From positions 95,347,086 through 95,411,085 of the forward strand of contig NC_134876.1 in NCBI RefSeq assembly GCF_041734735.1: a stretch of 64,000 nt of DNA, written 5' to 3'. The notes below the pieces were generated by a model. It was not told the DNA's origin and searched no databases. It was given only the letters and a program-made list of their open reading frames with translations. A program made the position numbers and the translations under genes. The stretch comes from Babylonia areolata. Lineage: Eukaryota > Mollusca > Gastropoda > Neogastropoda > Buccinidae. Of this stretch, positions 31,526-42,495 are shown in pieces; the first letter of the stretch is position 1; each line of letters starts with the position of its first letter.

Positions 31526-31828
31526 ACTATAAGTCAATATCTGTGTCTCACTGACTGCCTGGTTGCAGTACAAAGTTGTACAAAAACCAGTCGAATTCCT
31601 TCACCATTGCAAGCAACCATCGTTCATGTCCTCGTTCCACAACGCCACACAACGCCGCTTCACACAGCATCCTGGGAAACACACACACACACACACACAC
31701 ACACGCTCACATCAAGCCAGGCAGGAGTCGATAGTGTGTGTGTGTGTGTGTGTGTGTCTATTTTTAGCATGGACAGCGACGGCTGTGTCTGCAGATACCC
31801 GAGGTCATGAGCAAACAGGCGAAACAAT

Positions 31829-31863
<35 letters not shown>

Positions 31864-32027
31864 GTGTGCTCAAATGTCACCACGTCCTGTTTTATGCCTT
31901 ACCTTTTCATACCAGTGTTTCGTTTCATGGAAGGCGAGTGCGACACAGAAGTAACATGTGTTGTTTACCTGTGTGCTGTTCTTAGAGGTCCACACTGTTC
32001 ATAGAAGTACCACGTACAGAGCTAATA
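31526..32027. other. Spacer with three CA/TG microsatellites
   Basis: (AC)n at 31,680-31,704, (TG)n at 31,735-31,758 and 31,832-31,868. No gene is seen. The CA and TG blocks at 31,680-31,758 could pair into a hairpin. Confidence 0.7.
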
Positions 32028-32305
32028 ATAATAATAATAATAATAATAATACAAAGTTTTTCTATGGCGCGATATCCAGCACCAATGCTGCTTATAGCGC
32101 CTTACATCATAGTTGACTATAAATATGCCTTAAAAGCATATCAACCGCTATCTGACAATGAAAAACATCCCGTGTGTTCATATGAACACACACTAAAGAT
32201 TATAAAAGCTATGAAGTGAATAAGGCTTAGATTAAAACAAAATGCATTTCATAGAACACACACCCACACACGCACACATGCGCGCGCGCACGCACACACA
32301 CACAC

Positions 32306-32348
<43 letters not shown>

Positions 32349-32567
32349 ATATCTATCTATCTATCTATATATATATATATATATATATATCCTTCCCTTA
32401 CAGACACACACACACTGACATTAAATATCAACTGCTCTAAAAACAAAATTGCATAAGCATTAAAATATTTCTTATTTTCTAACATAGAATTCTGTTCGGA
32501 CATACTAACATGCCTACACACACACGCGTACCAGAGCACTGTAACCTCACAAACACATGCACGCACG

Positions 32568-32615
<48 letters not shown>

Positions 32616-32623
32616 TACACACA

Positions 32624-32671
<48 letters not shown>

Positions 32672-32845
32672 CCTTACAGACACACACACACTGACATTAA
32701 ATATCAACTGCTCTAAAAACAAAATTGCATAAGCGTTAAAATATTTATTATTTTCTAACATAGAATTCTGTTCGGACATACTAACATGCCTACACACACA
32801 CGCGTACCAGAGCACTGTAACCTCACAAACACATGCACGCACGCA

Positions 32846-32907
<62 letters not shown>

Positions 32908-33290
32908 CATTAAAAATAACCAGATAGAAAAAAATGACATCACACCTAAGACCGAAACTACATAAAATACACAATGCATTAAAACAGGACTACAAAAATA
33001 CTTGCACAAAGATACTTGCTAGCAAGCATACCTTGGTTTTACCATTCCGCCCAGAACAAAAATGCTTTTGGAAAAGGTAAGTTTTAAGATCTGACTTAAA
33101 GGAATGTAGATCAGAGGAATTTCGAAGAGATGAAGATAGAGAGTTCCACACTTGGGGAGCCTGAGCTCTGAAAGACCTATTTCCAGCGCATTTCAGATTA
33201 GTCCTTGGAACTTTATGCAGCTTTTCAGATCTGGATCTGAATGTTCTGTGCGGTTCTGTACTAAAGTAACGTGTGTTGTTTACAACTGGG
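32028..33290 (-). mobile_element. CR1/L2-type LINE, 3' end, with duplicated microsatellite block
   Basis: On minus, 33,275-33,030 encodes VPRTNLKCAGNRSFRAQAPQ and VWNSLSSSLRNSSDLHSFKS then DLKTYLFQKHFCSGRNGKTK, matching 18,215-18,345. The UTR ends GGATATCGCGCCATAGAAAA and an AAT tail (32,028-32,050). Within it, a ~280-bp block with CTGACATTAAATATCAACTG and its CA/TA microsatellites occurs twice (32,400-32,580 and 32,682-32,860), a tandem duplication absent from the copy at 18,345. Confidence 0.85.
32262..32905. repeat. Repeated (CA)n-(TA)n microsatellites in LINE UTR
   Basis: CA/TA compound tracts at 32,262-32,391, 32,560-32,667 and 32,848-32,905. They belong to the LINE 3' UTR and expanded independently. 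Confidence 0.93.
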
Positions 33291-33364
33291 TGGGTTTGTT
33301 GTTGTTGTTGTTGATTTGTTTTGTTTTTTGTATACATTGTTGTGCAATACCTTATTGACGTATT

Positions 33365-34885
33365 GACAGGGTTAGGTTTACCCCTTACCTCCTGTCTGTC
33401 CTTACAGGGGTAGGGTTACCCCCTTCCTCCAGTCTTCTGTCCCTACAGGGTTAGGGCTACCCCCTACCTCCTGTCATCTGTCCCTTCAGGGTTAGGGTTA
33501 CCCCATACCTCCTGTCATCTGTCCCTTCAGGGTTAGGGTTACCCCATACCTCCTGTCATCTGTCCCTACAGGGTTAGGGTTACCCCCAACCTCCTGTCTT
33601 CAGTCTCTACAGGGTTAGCGTCACTCCCTACCTGCTGTCCTCTGTCCCTACAGGGTTAGGGTTACCCCCTACCTCATGTCATCTGTCCCTACAGGGTTAG
33701 GGTTACCCCCAACCTCCTGTCTTCAGTCTCTACAGGGTTAGCGTCACTCCCTACCTGCTGTCCTCTGTCCCTACAGGGTTAGGGTTACCCCCAACCTCCT
33801 GTCCTCTGTCCCTTCAGGGTTAGGGTTACCCCCAACCTCCTGTCCTCTGTCCCTACAGGGTTAGGGTTACCCCCTACCTCCTGTCCTCTGTCCCTACAGG
33901 GTTAGGGTTACCCCCTACCTCCTGTCCTCTGTCCCTACAGGGTTAGGGTTACCCCCTACCTCCTGTCCTCTGTCCCTACAGGGTTAGGGTTACCCCCAAC
34001 CTCCTGTCTTCAGTCTCCACAGGGTTAGCGTCACTCCCTACCTGCTGTCCTCTGTCCCTACAGGGTTAGGGTTACCCCCTACGTCCTGTCATCTGTCCCT
34101 ACAGGGTTAGGGTTACCCCCTACGTCCTGTCATCTGTCCCTTCAGGGTTAGGGTTACCCCCTACCTCCTGTCAACTGTCCCTTCAGGGTTAGGGTTACCC
34201 CCTACCTCTTGTCCTCTGTCCCTACAGGGTTAGGGTTACCCCCAACCTCCTGTCTTCAGTCTCTACAGGGTTAGCATCACTCCCTACCTGCTGTCCTCTG
34301 TCCCTACACGGTTAGGGTTACCCCATACCTCCTGTCATCTGTCCCTTCAGGGTTAAGGTTACCCCATACCTCCTTTCATCTGTCCCTTCAGGGTTAGGGT
34401 TACCCCATACCTCCTGTCATCTGTCCCTTCAGGGTTAAGGTTACCCCATACCTCCTTTCATCTGTCCCTACAGGGTTAGGGTTACCCCCAACCTACTGTC
34501 TTCAGTCTCTATAGGGTTAGGGTTACCCCCTACCTGCTGTCCTCTGTCCCTACAGGGTTAGGGTCACCCCCTACCTGCTGTCCTCTGTCCCTACAGGGTT
34601 AAGGTTACCCCCTACCTCCTGTCATCTGTCCCTTTAGGTTTAGGGTTACCCCCTACCTCCTGTCCTCTGTCCCTTTAGGTTTAGGGTTACCCCCTACCTG
34701 CTGTCCTCTGTCCCTTCAGGGTTAAGGTTACCCCATACCTCCTGTCATCTGTCCCTTTAGGTTTAGGGTTACCTCCTACCTCCTGTCATCTGTCCCTTTA
34801 GGTTTAGGGTTACCCCCTACCTCCTGTCATTTGTCCCTACAGGGTTAGGGTTTCCCCCTACCTCCCGTCAGTCCCTCTAGGGTCT
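33365..34885. repeat. Minisatellite K (41-bp unit with TTAGGG core)
   Basis: About 37 copies of a 41-bp unit: TGTCCTCTGTCCCTACAGGG, TTAGGGTTACCCCCTACCTCC. Variants (CTTCAGTCTCTACAGGGTTA then GCGTCACTCC) recur at regular distance (33,600, 33,725, 34,010, 34,255) and mark higher-order units. The GGGTTAGGGTTA core equals one and a half telomere units. Confidence 0.95.
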
Positions 34886-35001
34886 ACCTCCACATTGTTG
34901 CGCAGCCCTTTTGTACATGTCACCAGCCATCCACTCTTCTGTTTTTAGCGCTCAACCGCCCCACCCCACTAACACCGAGATGTCTGTTGACACGTCTCTC
35001 C

Positions 35002-35040
<39 letters not shown>
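34886..35040. other. Short spacer ending in (TG)n
   Basis: Unique sequence, then 17 TG units at 35,007-35,040 directly before a LINE. Confidence 0.8.
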
Positions 35041-35046
<6 letters not shown>

Positions 35047-36555
35047 ACCAAGTTCAACAAGGAACTAGTTATTGTCAACTCATCCCTTCTCACTGGAACG
35101 TTTCCATCCACTTTCAAAACTGCAATCGTCCGGCCTCTTCTGAAGAAATCCAACCTTGACGCTAACATTTTGAAAAACAACAACTATCGACCAGTTTCTA
35201 ATCTTCCATTCCTGTCCAAACTCCTCGAAAAAGCTGTCCTGAAGCAGCTCAACAACTCACCTTTGTTTCAACAATCTCACCCACCCATTTCAGTCTGCCT
35301 ATCGCGCTGACCACAGCACCGAAACCACTCTCCTCCACATCCTGAATAACCTACTGCTAGCGTCCAACTCAGGACAGATCTCCCTTCTCACTCTTCTCGA
35401 CTTGTCAGCCGCCTTTGACACGATAGACCATTCAATCCTTCTTTCCCGTCTTCATTTTACATTTGGTATCAACGGCACTGTTCTAAACTGGTTGGTAATT
35501 TCCAGTTTGAACCCGTTAAAAATGAACACGGAGTCCCACAGGGATCTGTTTTAGGCCCAGTGCTCTTCACACTGTACATTGCTCCTCGCGCTGAAATCAT
35601 CAACCGCCAAAATGTCAGTCATCATTCTTATGCTGATGACACTCAACTCCAAAAGAGTGATATCCCCGAAAACCTGTCGTCGCTCTTGCAAAAAACATCC
35701 AACTGCTTCCTTGACATACAAACCTGGATGACTCTAAATAAGTTACAATTGAACGCGGACAAAACTGGCAGTACCTCTTTCCTGTTCAGTCAGGAACCTC
35801 GGCGTTGTCCTTGACAACACACTGTCCATGCAAAAATTTATCAGTCAGACATGTCAATCCTGCTAATGTCAACTGCGGCGCATCAGTTCCATCCGGAAAT
35901 ATCTGTCCGTTGAGGAACATCTAGACTTATCGTTTCTCTCATTCTCTCTCGCCTTGACTACTGTAACTCTCTATTGTCTGGTTTGCCTGCTTCATCCATT
36001 CAGTCCCTTCAGCGGATACAAAACACTGCTGCCTGATTCGTCCTCAGAAAGAAAAGATCTGAGCACTTCACTCTTCTTTTGCAACATCTCCACTGTCTCC
36101 CTGTCTCACACAGAATAAAGTACAAGATCAGCACTCAATGCTATAAATGTATTCACAAATCAGCCCCTTTCTATCTCTGTGGCTGCCTTCACCTCTACAC
36201 TCCATCTCGCTCACTACGATCAGCTTCGGATCCACTCTACGCATACCCAGATTCAAACTCTCGACTGTTGGCCGCCGTTCTTTCTCTGTCTCTGGACCTT
36301 GCAATTGGAATGAACTTCCTCTTTCGCTTCGTCAAGTCTCCACACTCAGCTCTTTCAAGTCTGGCCTTAAAAAACACCTCTTCCCAAAATAGCCTCCCTT
36401 CCCTGCCTCTTCCTTGTCTTCAGTTTCTCCAGTTTTAGAGTTATGCATGCGTGTGAATGACTGGTGCGAAAGAGCTTTGATTTGTCTATGCACAAGATTC
36501 AGCGCTATATAAATACCATTATCATTATCATTACTATTATTATTATTGTTGTTAT
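35041..36555 (+). mobile_element. L2-like LINE, 5'-truncated
   Basis: Plus-strand copy of the family at 12,131. It starts near [20 protein letters not shown] and reads [20 protein letters not shown] (about 35,185-35,245). After frame changes it gives AAFDTIDHSILLSRLHF (about 35,410-35,460), GVPQGSVLGPVLFTLYIA (about 35,530-35,583) and HHSYADDTQLQKSDIPE (about 35,619-35,669), with both catalytic motifs intact. The tail follows: LHCLPVSHRIKYKIS and FSVSGPCNWNELPLS. It ends CAAGATTCAGCGCTATATAA and an ATT-rich tail (36,520-36,555). An apparent deletion of about 60 bp follows the RT motif at 35,490. Confidence 0.88.
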
Positions 36556-36589
36556 TTCAATAGTCAAGTATGACGGGCTTCATGAAACG

Positions 36590-36591
<2 letters not shown>

Positions 36592-36681
<90 letters not shown>

Positions 36682-36794
36682 TGTCTGTTTGTGTGTCTGT
36701 TTGTGTGTGTGTCTGTGTGTGTGTGTGTGTGTGGTGTGTCTGTTGTGGGGGGTGTGGGGGGGGGGGGGTGGGGGGGGGGGTTTAAATGAGACGT

Positions 36795-36844
<50 letters not shown>

Positions 36845-36853
36845 CGCGCGCGG
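36592..36853. repeat. (GT)n cluster with G-run and (CG)n
   Basis: (GT)n at 36,592-36,736 with a few CTGTTT variants, a G-rich run at 36,745-36,780 including nine or more consecutive G, another (GT)n at 36,800-36,836 and (CG)n at 36,837-36,852. Such stretches can form Z-DNA and G-quadruplexes. Confidence 0.95.
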
Positions 36854-37005
36854 CATGCGCACGACAGGATATGGAGATAGGGAAGATGGAAAAGCGATAA
36901 TGGATGTTGGTGAGATTAACGTTTGCACTCAAGTAACACACACGCGACAACATCTGAGTCACTTTATTATACAGCTCCCATAAAGGACCGTACGTGCGAA
37001 CGCAC

Positions 37006-37007
<2 letters not shown>

Positions 37008-37071
<64 letters not shown>
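37008..37071. repeat. (AC)n microsatellite
   Basis: About 32 AC units just before a SINE head. Confidence 0.97.
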
Positions 37072-37073
<2 letters not shown>

Positions 37074-37075
37074 AG

Positions 37076-37745
37076 GAGGAAGGTGGCAGAATGGTTAAGA
37101 CGCTTATCTGCCTACACAGTATCCGTGAGGGTGAGGTTCGGGGTTCGATTCCCGCTCTCGCCCTTTCTCCGAAGTTCGACTGGAAAGTCAAACTGAGAGT
37201 CCAGTCATTCGGATGAAACGATTCTTCTTCTTCTTCTGCGTTCACTCGTATGCACACGAGTGGGCTTTTACGTGTATGACCGTTTTTACCCCGCCATGTA
37301 GGCAGCCATACTCCGTTTTCGGGGGTGCGCATGCTGGGTATGTTCTTGTTTCCGTAACCCACCGAACGCTGACATGGATTACAGGATCTTTAACGTGCGT
37401 ATTTGATCTTCTGCTTGCATATACACACGAAGGGGGTTCAGGCACTAGCAGGTCTGCACATATGTTGACCTGGGAGATCGTAAAAATCTCCACCCTTTAC
37501 CCACCAGGCGCCGTCACCGTGATTCGAACCCAGGACCCTCAGATTGACAGTCCAACGCTTTAACCACTCGGCTATTGCGCCCGTCGGACGAAACAATGAA
37601 CCGAGGTCCCGTGTGAAGCAGGCGCTTGACGCACTGAAAAAGAGCCCATGATTCTGTAGAATAACTCCATTCTGAGAGGTACACAGATATACGCATTCAC
37701 TGAAGTCCTGACTAACGCGCTTCCTTGAGAAATTGAAACTGAAAA
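37076..37745 (+). mobile_element. tRNA-derived SINE (type 1), split by a second SINE
   Basis: The left part 37,076-37,219 has a tRNA-like head with A box TGGCAGAATGG (37,084-37,094) and B box GGTTCGATTCC (37,142-37,152), followed by AAGTTCGACTGGAAAGTC. The right part 37,595-37,745 continues with AATGAACCGAGGTCCCGTGT and ends CTTGAGAAATTGAAACTGAA. Only the two parts together form a complete SINE. Transcription would start at the internal RNA polymerase III promoter. Mobilisation by a LINE is assumed. Confidence 0.8.
37220..37583 (-). mobile_element. tRNA-derived SINE (type 2), inserted in type 1
   Basis: 364 bp on minus. The head GGGCGCAATAGCCGAGTGGT starts at 37,583, with A box TAGCCGAGTGG (37,574-37,564) and B box GGTTCGAATC (37,530-37,521). 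The body includes CCAGGTCAACATATGTGCAG and GTTAAAGATCCTGTAATCCA. The 3' end is a GAA-repeat tail at 37,222-37,236. TCGGATGAAAC (37,209-37,219) and TCGGACGAAAC (37,584-37,594) form an 11-bp target duplication with one mismatch. Confidence 0.85.
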
Positions 37746-38184
37746 CTCTTTACAGCAAACAATACGTTAGCATGTCAACATCGGTTTTCATATAAATGCT
37801 ATGCTCCATGAATTCCCAACAAATGTTCGCAACTTACAGGTATGGGAAAAGTGTTCAGTAAAATGCACCGTGTCACGATGATAAGAAAAACTGGTGTTTT
37901 CATTTACTTTCATTTTATTTAACACAATATTTAATGGCTAAATGCTGTGCATTCCATTGGAGGATTCCTAGTCTAATTTCTTGGGATGCTCTTTTAGCTC
38001 TATTTTCTTTGTCAAGGTTTATCCAAAATTACAATGAATGAGGAAAATAAGTAGTATCTAAATTTCCGTACCCAGAACTGGGCATACTGTTACAGACAGC
38101 TGTGTTTGTTTGCCTATAGTTTTGATCAGAAGACAGCAGACTTTGTGTCAGACATGTTTGCTCCACAACACTGAACCGATATAT

Positions 38185-38228
<44 letters not shown>

Positions 38229-38577
38229 TATCTTTTTTATCATTTTTTTACCAGTCTCTTTTCGCTAGATCAATTCCATAGAGAATGCACTCTATACAAA
38301 TTTCCATATGTATGCACGTCATATTGTTTTGTTTTGAATTACTTTTTATCGCAACATTTTTCTCTGTGAGCCAGTCATGAATTGACAAACACCCTGGAGG
38401 TGCAGGTTCGAACCTGTGGACCAGGGGAAAAAAGGCAGCAATACAAGAGCATTCGGGGGGAGTCAAGACCTGGGTGCGGCCCTGCCACCTTAGAGTGTAA
38501 GGAGTTAAGGGCCGAAACGCTTGACTGAGAGGGGCTTCTTTTCTGAGGGCCTTGTACTGTCCAGCTCTGCCTAGAGT
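37746..38577. other. AT-rich unique sequence with (CT)n
   Basis: No gene is seen. (CT)n lies at 38,190-38,226. A palindromic GGTTCGAACC at 38,405-38,414 looks like a B box, but no A box sits at tRNA spacing. Confidence 0.55.
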
Positions 38578-39230
38578 TTTTTGTCACTGTCCATCGTGTC
38601 TAGCGTTTTATTTTCCAAGTATGTGCGGAGAACCTCTCTCCAAATATCATTTTTAACAGTTGAGATCGTTTGCAATTCAGCTGGTTTACAGTTTAGTTCG
38701 TATATATTGTTACCGTTGGCTATTTTGTGAAAGTACCATTTATGAATAAGACTCCAGTTTTCTTCAACGAACTTGTAAAGTCGACCAATCCACTGAAAAA
38801 AAAAAGCATGTATGTAATTCAATAACATTTACTATTTTCAGTCCACCGTTTTCAAAATTGCTTTCCATGACTTTTCTCCTTACTTTTTTTTTCAAATGCC
38901 ACTGTGTTAGATCAATTTCTCTGCCAAATAAGTCTGTATGATAGCTGTAAGTACATGTTCTGGCAGTCCAAATGAATACATTACGAAAATGAATTGACTA
39001 TTTAAAAAAAATTTTCACTGTAACTATATTCCCGTGTATACTCAGATCTCTAGCATACGACGATTTGATTATATTCTGCATTTTTTTCCATTCGTGTCAT
39101 CCAATTGTCTTTGATATTTTGAGCTCTTACATTGTTTTTGTAGAATATTCCAATCTTAATCTTGTCTGTAACGTTAAACGGTATTCTGTCTTCGTGACTG
39201 TGTTTTCCTATTTTCATTGCTTTGGGTTTT
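38578..39230 (-). mobile_element. Tx1/L1-like LINE fragment (end of ORF2)
   Basis: Minus-strand text from 39,225: KTKAMKIGKHSHEDRIPFNV, then KIKIGIFYKNNVRAQNIKDN, WMTRMEKMQNIIKSSYARDL and SIHGNIVTVKIF. After a frame change come GREIDLTQWHLKKKVRRKVM, ESNFENGGLKIVNVIELHTC, WIGRLYKFVEENWSLIHKWY and FHKIANGNNIYELNCKPAE. This is the region downstream of the RT in L1/Tx1-type ORF2 proteins. Upstream is cut off at the inverted-repeat element at 39,231. Two or three frame changes. Confidence 0.75.
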
Positions 39231-39274
39231 GACTCACTTGTGTAAACAAAGTGAGTCTATGTTGTTGTTTTTCT

Positions 39275-39338
<64 letters not shown>

Positions 39339-40873
39339 GTGTGGCCGTGGTAAACTTTAACATTGCCATTTTCTCTGCAAATACGTTGTCAGTTGACACC
39401 AAATTTGGCATAAAAATAGGAAAAATGATGTTCTTTCCAGTCATCTTGTTTAAAACAGTATTGCACTTCTGGGATGGGTACAAAAAATAAAAAAGAAGCC
39501 AAATTATATGCAAAACTGAATTTACTGTTATATTGATTTATTTATTGTTTTTATTCTCTAAACATGGCATTTTGATCTGATATTCTTTTTATCATTTTTT
39601 GTTCAAACAGGAACTTCTTTTGCTAAGCATGGAAGTTATATTTCTGGTGCATGTCTTTGCTGCAGATAGTAAAAAAGGGAAATTAATCTGTAATTAATGC
39701 TAGGGGGGTTAATTTGCTTTAAACTGATCTTTCTCATCTTAAACATTACATTTTGAAATTATACTCAATACATAAAAAGCTTGTGTGTTTTACTCTCGGT
39801 GTACAGGGCTTTCACTATGTTCATTCGCCCAAGTGGTCTTTTTTGGAAAATACTAAAATCAATACTACGAGTGGACTTTATAGATCTATTGGCTGAGCCC
39901 TGAAGGTCATGGGAAAAATCAGTAATTATTGGTACACATATTTATACATATTCAAAGCGCGTGCTCATATTCTTCGCGAACGCGAAGGACGCCATTTTGT
40001 TTCAAGTTGTTGACCTGCCCATTCAATCCTATATTCAATCGACAATACACGATAACATGTGATGGAAAGTTGAAGAAGGAGACCGTTAAATATTTATTCA
40101 GAGAAAGATTTGTAAACGCCTCATCACTTACTGGATTATGCCCCAAACTGCCATAAAAATATCAACAAAATCAGTCGGAATTCACAGTTCAAAATAATAA
40201 ACCATGAGAGTTAATACCCTTGATGAAACGTAAAAATTTCCAGTCTTGACTTTTCTCAAAATGAAGTCCTTTTCACTTCATACGACGTTTAGAAGTACTT
40301 GTACTTGGCTCTACATGTTACTAGTTTAACAAAATACTTAATTTTCATATCAACTTTAAAACTATAAAACTAGGATGAACATAAAAGAAAAATTGAATCA
40401 ACCGTGTCGTACATTCCAGGCGGGTGTAACTAAACTTGTCCATCTACCTAGATCCAGAGAAAACGGCTAAATGTTGCAGTGTGATTGCGGCGATAGCCAC
40501 GTCTCCTTTACCACGGACTTAAAATAATTTTTAATTGCCTTTAAAGATTTTTTTAATGCCCCAGATACAACAGAATAATATGATTTAAACAGCGTTCTCA
40601 CTGCGAATACCGCAATCGATTTATCGCCCTCTTTAAAAAAACATGTTTAAATATTACATTTTTGAACGTCAGTTAAGGAGCCACGATAGTGTATTGAGTA
40701 AGACAGTTTCTCTCACCCGAGCACGTGAGGTTCGAATCTGCCGTTTGTTGTTGTTGTTGTTGTTGTTGTTTTCTTCTTCTTCTTCTTTTTTTTTACCTGA
40801 AGCTTTATAATAACAAGTACAGAACACATTTTAACGATAACATTTTTTTTTTAAAGAGTATCACAAGTGAGTC
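39231..40873. mobile_element. Non-autonomous element with 12-bp inverted ends
   Basis: GACTCACTTGTG (39,231-39,242) is inverted as CACAAGTGAGTC (40,862-40,873). A second inner inversion (AAAGTGAGTC at 39,249-39,258) gives the left end a hairpin. The 1.64-kb interior is AT-rich, carries (GT)n at 39,273-39,345, and shows no transposase. I recall this end sequence as frequent in snail genomes, but cannot verify that here. No clear target duplication is visible. Confidence 0.5.
40679..40770 (+). mobile_element. tRNA-like SINE head followed by (GTT)n
   Basis: GGAGCCACGATAGTGTATTG is followed by AGGTTCGAATCTGCC (40,729-40,743), a good B box at tRNA-like distance, and then nine GTT units. It could be a truncated SINE inserted in the surrounding element. 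Confidence 0.45.
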
Positions 40874-42157
40874 TTGAAGGCCTTGCCTCTCTTGTTGATT
40901 GATTTTATGAAAGAGAATTCTGTGATGATTGAAGAGCCATGCTTCATATCTTCCATGCTGTATTGTGTGTTGTATAGTAGGCCTCCTTCGGTCATGGCTG
41001 ACCATGGATAGAGTATATCCGACCTAATGTCTAATTGGGCTGTCTGCTTGGACCAAGCAGCGTCGCCTGTGACTGTAGAGACCCATGCGAGAGGAAGTCT
41101 CTGTCGCAGTGGTCACATGTGTAAGCTGATGCTGGTCTGTTGGCTGCCGTCCCTTTTCTGCGAGCTCGCTGTTCTGCTGCAGCAGCTGACAGTTTGTCCT
41201 CACCAATCCGTAGCTGATTCTTGAGAGTGCTTCTCTATCTGTTGCGGTCATCTTCAAGGTCCTCCCAGGACTCAGTGTTGATCTCAAGCGCCTTCAGGTC
41301 ACGTTTGCAAACGTCTTTGTATCTCAGCTGTGGGCGGCCGATGCTTCTCTGCCCTGTGGCGAGCTCTCCATAAAGGATGTCTTTTGGGATGCGACCATCT
41401 TCCATGCGGCGAACGTGGCCAGGCAGCGCAGCCGACGCTGTCTCAGCATGGTATACATGGTCGGGAGGCCAGCGCGAGTCAGGACTTCAGTGTTTGTCAC
41501 CTTGTCTTGCAAGGAGATGCTGAGTATGCGCCGTAGGCTTCTCGGGTGGAAGGTATTGAGCCTTTTCTCCTGACGAGCATGTATGGTCCACGCCTCACTG
41601 CCATACAGCAAGGTGCTGAGGACGCAGGCGTTGTATACAGCCATCTTTGTCTTCGTGGTCAGCTTGGGATTTGTCCACACTCTTTGTGTGAGGCGGGCTA
41701 GCGTTGTGGCTGCCTTCCCGATCCTCTTGTCGATCTCGGTGTCAAGGGAGAGGTTGTCGGTGATGGTGGACCCAAGGTAAGTGAATTGATAGACTGCTTC
41801 AAGCTCGTAGTCATCAATGGTGATGGCTGGTGGAGACGGCGTGTCTTGGCGTAGGACGTTTGTCTTCTTGAGACTGATGGTCAGACCGAAATCTTTGCAT
41901 GCCTGGGAGAAGCGGTCTGTTAGTGACTGCAAGTCCCGCTGGGTGTGGGTCACAACTGCGGCATCGTCGGCAAAGAGAATGTCTCTTATGATGGCTTTGC
42001 AGACTTTTGTCCTTGCTCTGAGGCGGGCGAGATTGAAGAGCCTGCCATCTGATCTGGTCCGCACGTAGATCCCTTCTTGCGCTGTGCTGAACGCATGCCT
42101 CAGGAAGAGAGCAAAGAAGATTCCAAATAGGGTGCGGGTGAGGACACAGCCTTGTTT
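40874..42157 (-). mobile_element. RTE-like LINE, 3' half
   Basis: Minus-strand RTE element, truncated at its 5' side inside KQGCVLTRTLFGIFF (about 42,150). It covers the end of the RT, the C-terminal region and a 3' UTR down to about 40,874. It is better preserved than the related copy at 27,480. Its 3' end abuts the inverted-repeat element, so either boundary could be a few tens of bases off. Confidence 0.82.
41324..42064 (-). CDS. RTE reverse transcriptase, C-terminal part
   Basis: A 246-residue unbroken frame, open upstream to about 42,150. RSDGRLFNLARLRARTKVC is followed by DILFADDAAVVTHT with the catalytic Asp pair (about residues 29-42), LTISLKKTNVLRQ, then YQFTYLGSTITDNLSLDTEI and KMAVYNACVLSTLLYGSEAW. 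The end has RRILSISLQDKVTNTEVL, TRAGLPTMYTMLRQRRLRCL. These are standard RTE motifs. The family normally continues with WLGHVARM; here the text becomes CLATFAAWKMVAS, a frame slip. The remaining C-terminus appears at 41,287-41,024, ending GLYSHRRRC, the zinc-finger remnant. Confidence 0.8.
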   Translation of the reverse strand: MRTRSDGRLFNLARLRARTKVCKAIIRDILFADDAAVVTHTQRDLQSLTDRFSQACKDFGLTISLKKTNVLRQDTPSPPAITIDDYELEAVYQFTYLGSTITDNLSLDTEIDKRIGKAATTLARLTQRVWTNPKLTTKTKMAVYNACVLSTLLYGSEAWTIHARQEKRLNTFHPRSLRRILSISLQDKVTNTEVLTRAGLPTMYTMLRQRRLRCLATFAAWKMVASQKTSFMESSPQGREASAAHS

Positions 42158-42164
42158 TGTTTCT

Positions 42165-42495
42165 GGGAATTTTTTCCTTTTTTTCTCTGATCTGGGAATT
42201 TTTTCATTTTTTTGTTTCTGGAAATGATTTCGTTTTATTTGTTTCTGGGAATGTTTTACTTTGTTTCTGCAAATGTATTTTCTGGGAATGTATTTCTTTC
42301 TGCATATGTATTTGACTCTGGGAATGTATTTCTTTCTGCAGATGCATTTGTTTCTTCAAATGTATTTCTCTCTGCAAACGTTTTTCTTTCTGCAAATGTA
42401 TTTCTCTGTTGATGCAAATGTATTTTTTCTGCAGATTTTTCTTCTTCTTTTTTTCTGTAAATATATTTCTTGTTTCTGCAAAGCGGATTTTCCTA
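42165..42495. repeat. Minisatellite L (~15-18 bp unit, T-rich)
   Basis: Irregular repeats of TTTCTGGGAATGTATTT and TTTCTGCAAATGTATTT. Confidence 0.85.

Noticed and set aside
33365-34885. Internal telomere or chromosome end
   Set aside because: TTAGGG occurs only within a 41-bp unit, never as a pure hexamer run, and unique genes and repeats continue on both sides.
36470-37070. Cys/Val and His/Thr frames
   Set aside because: (GT)n and (AC)n translated; no gene.
37521-37583. Functional tRNA gene on minus
   Set aside because: It is the head of a SINE with a body, a GAA tail and flanking duplication.
38400-38420. tRNA-like promoter at GGTTCGAACC
   Set aside because: The palindrome mimics a B box on both strands, but no A box lies at the right distance on either.
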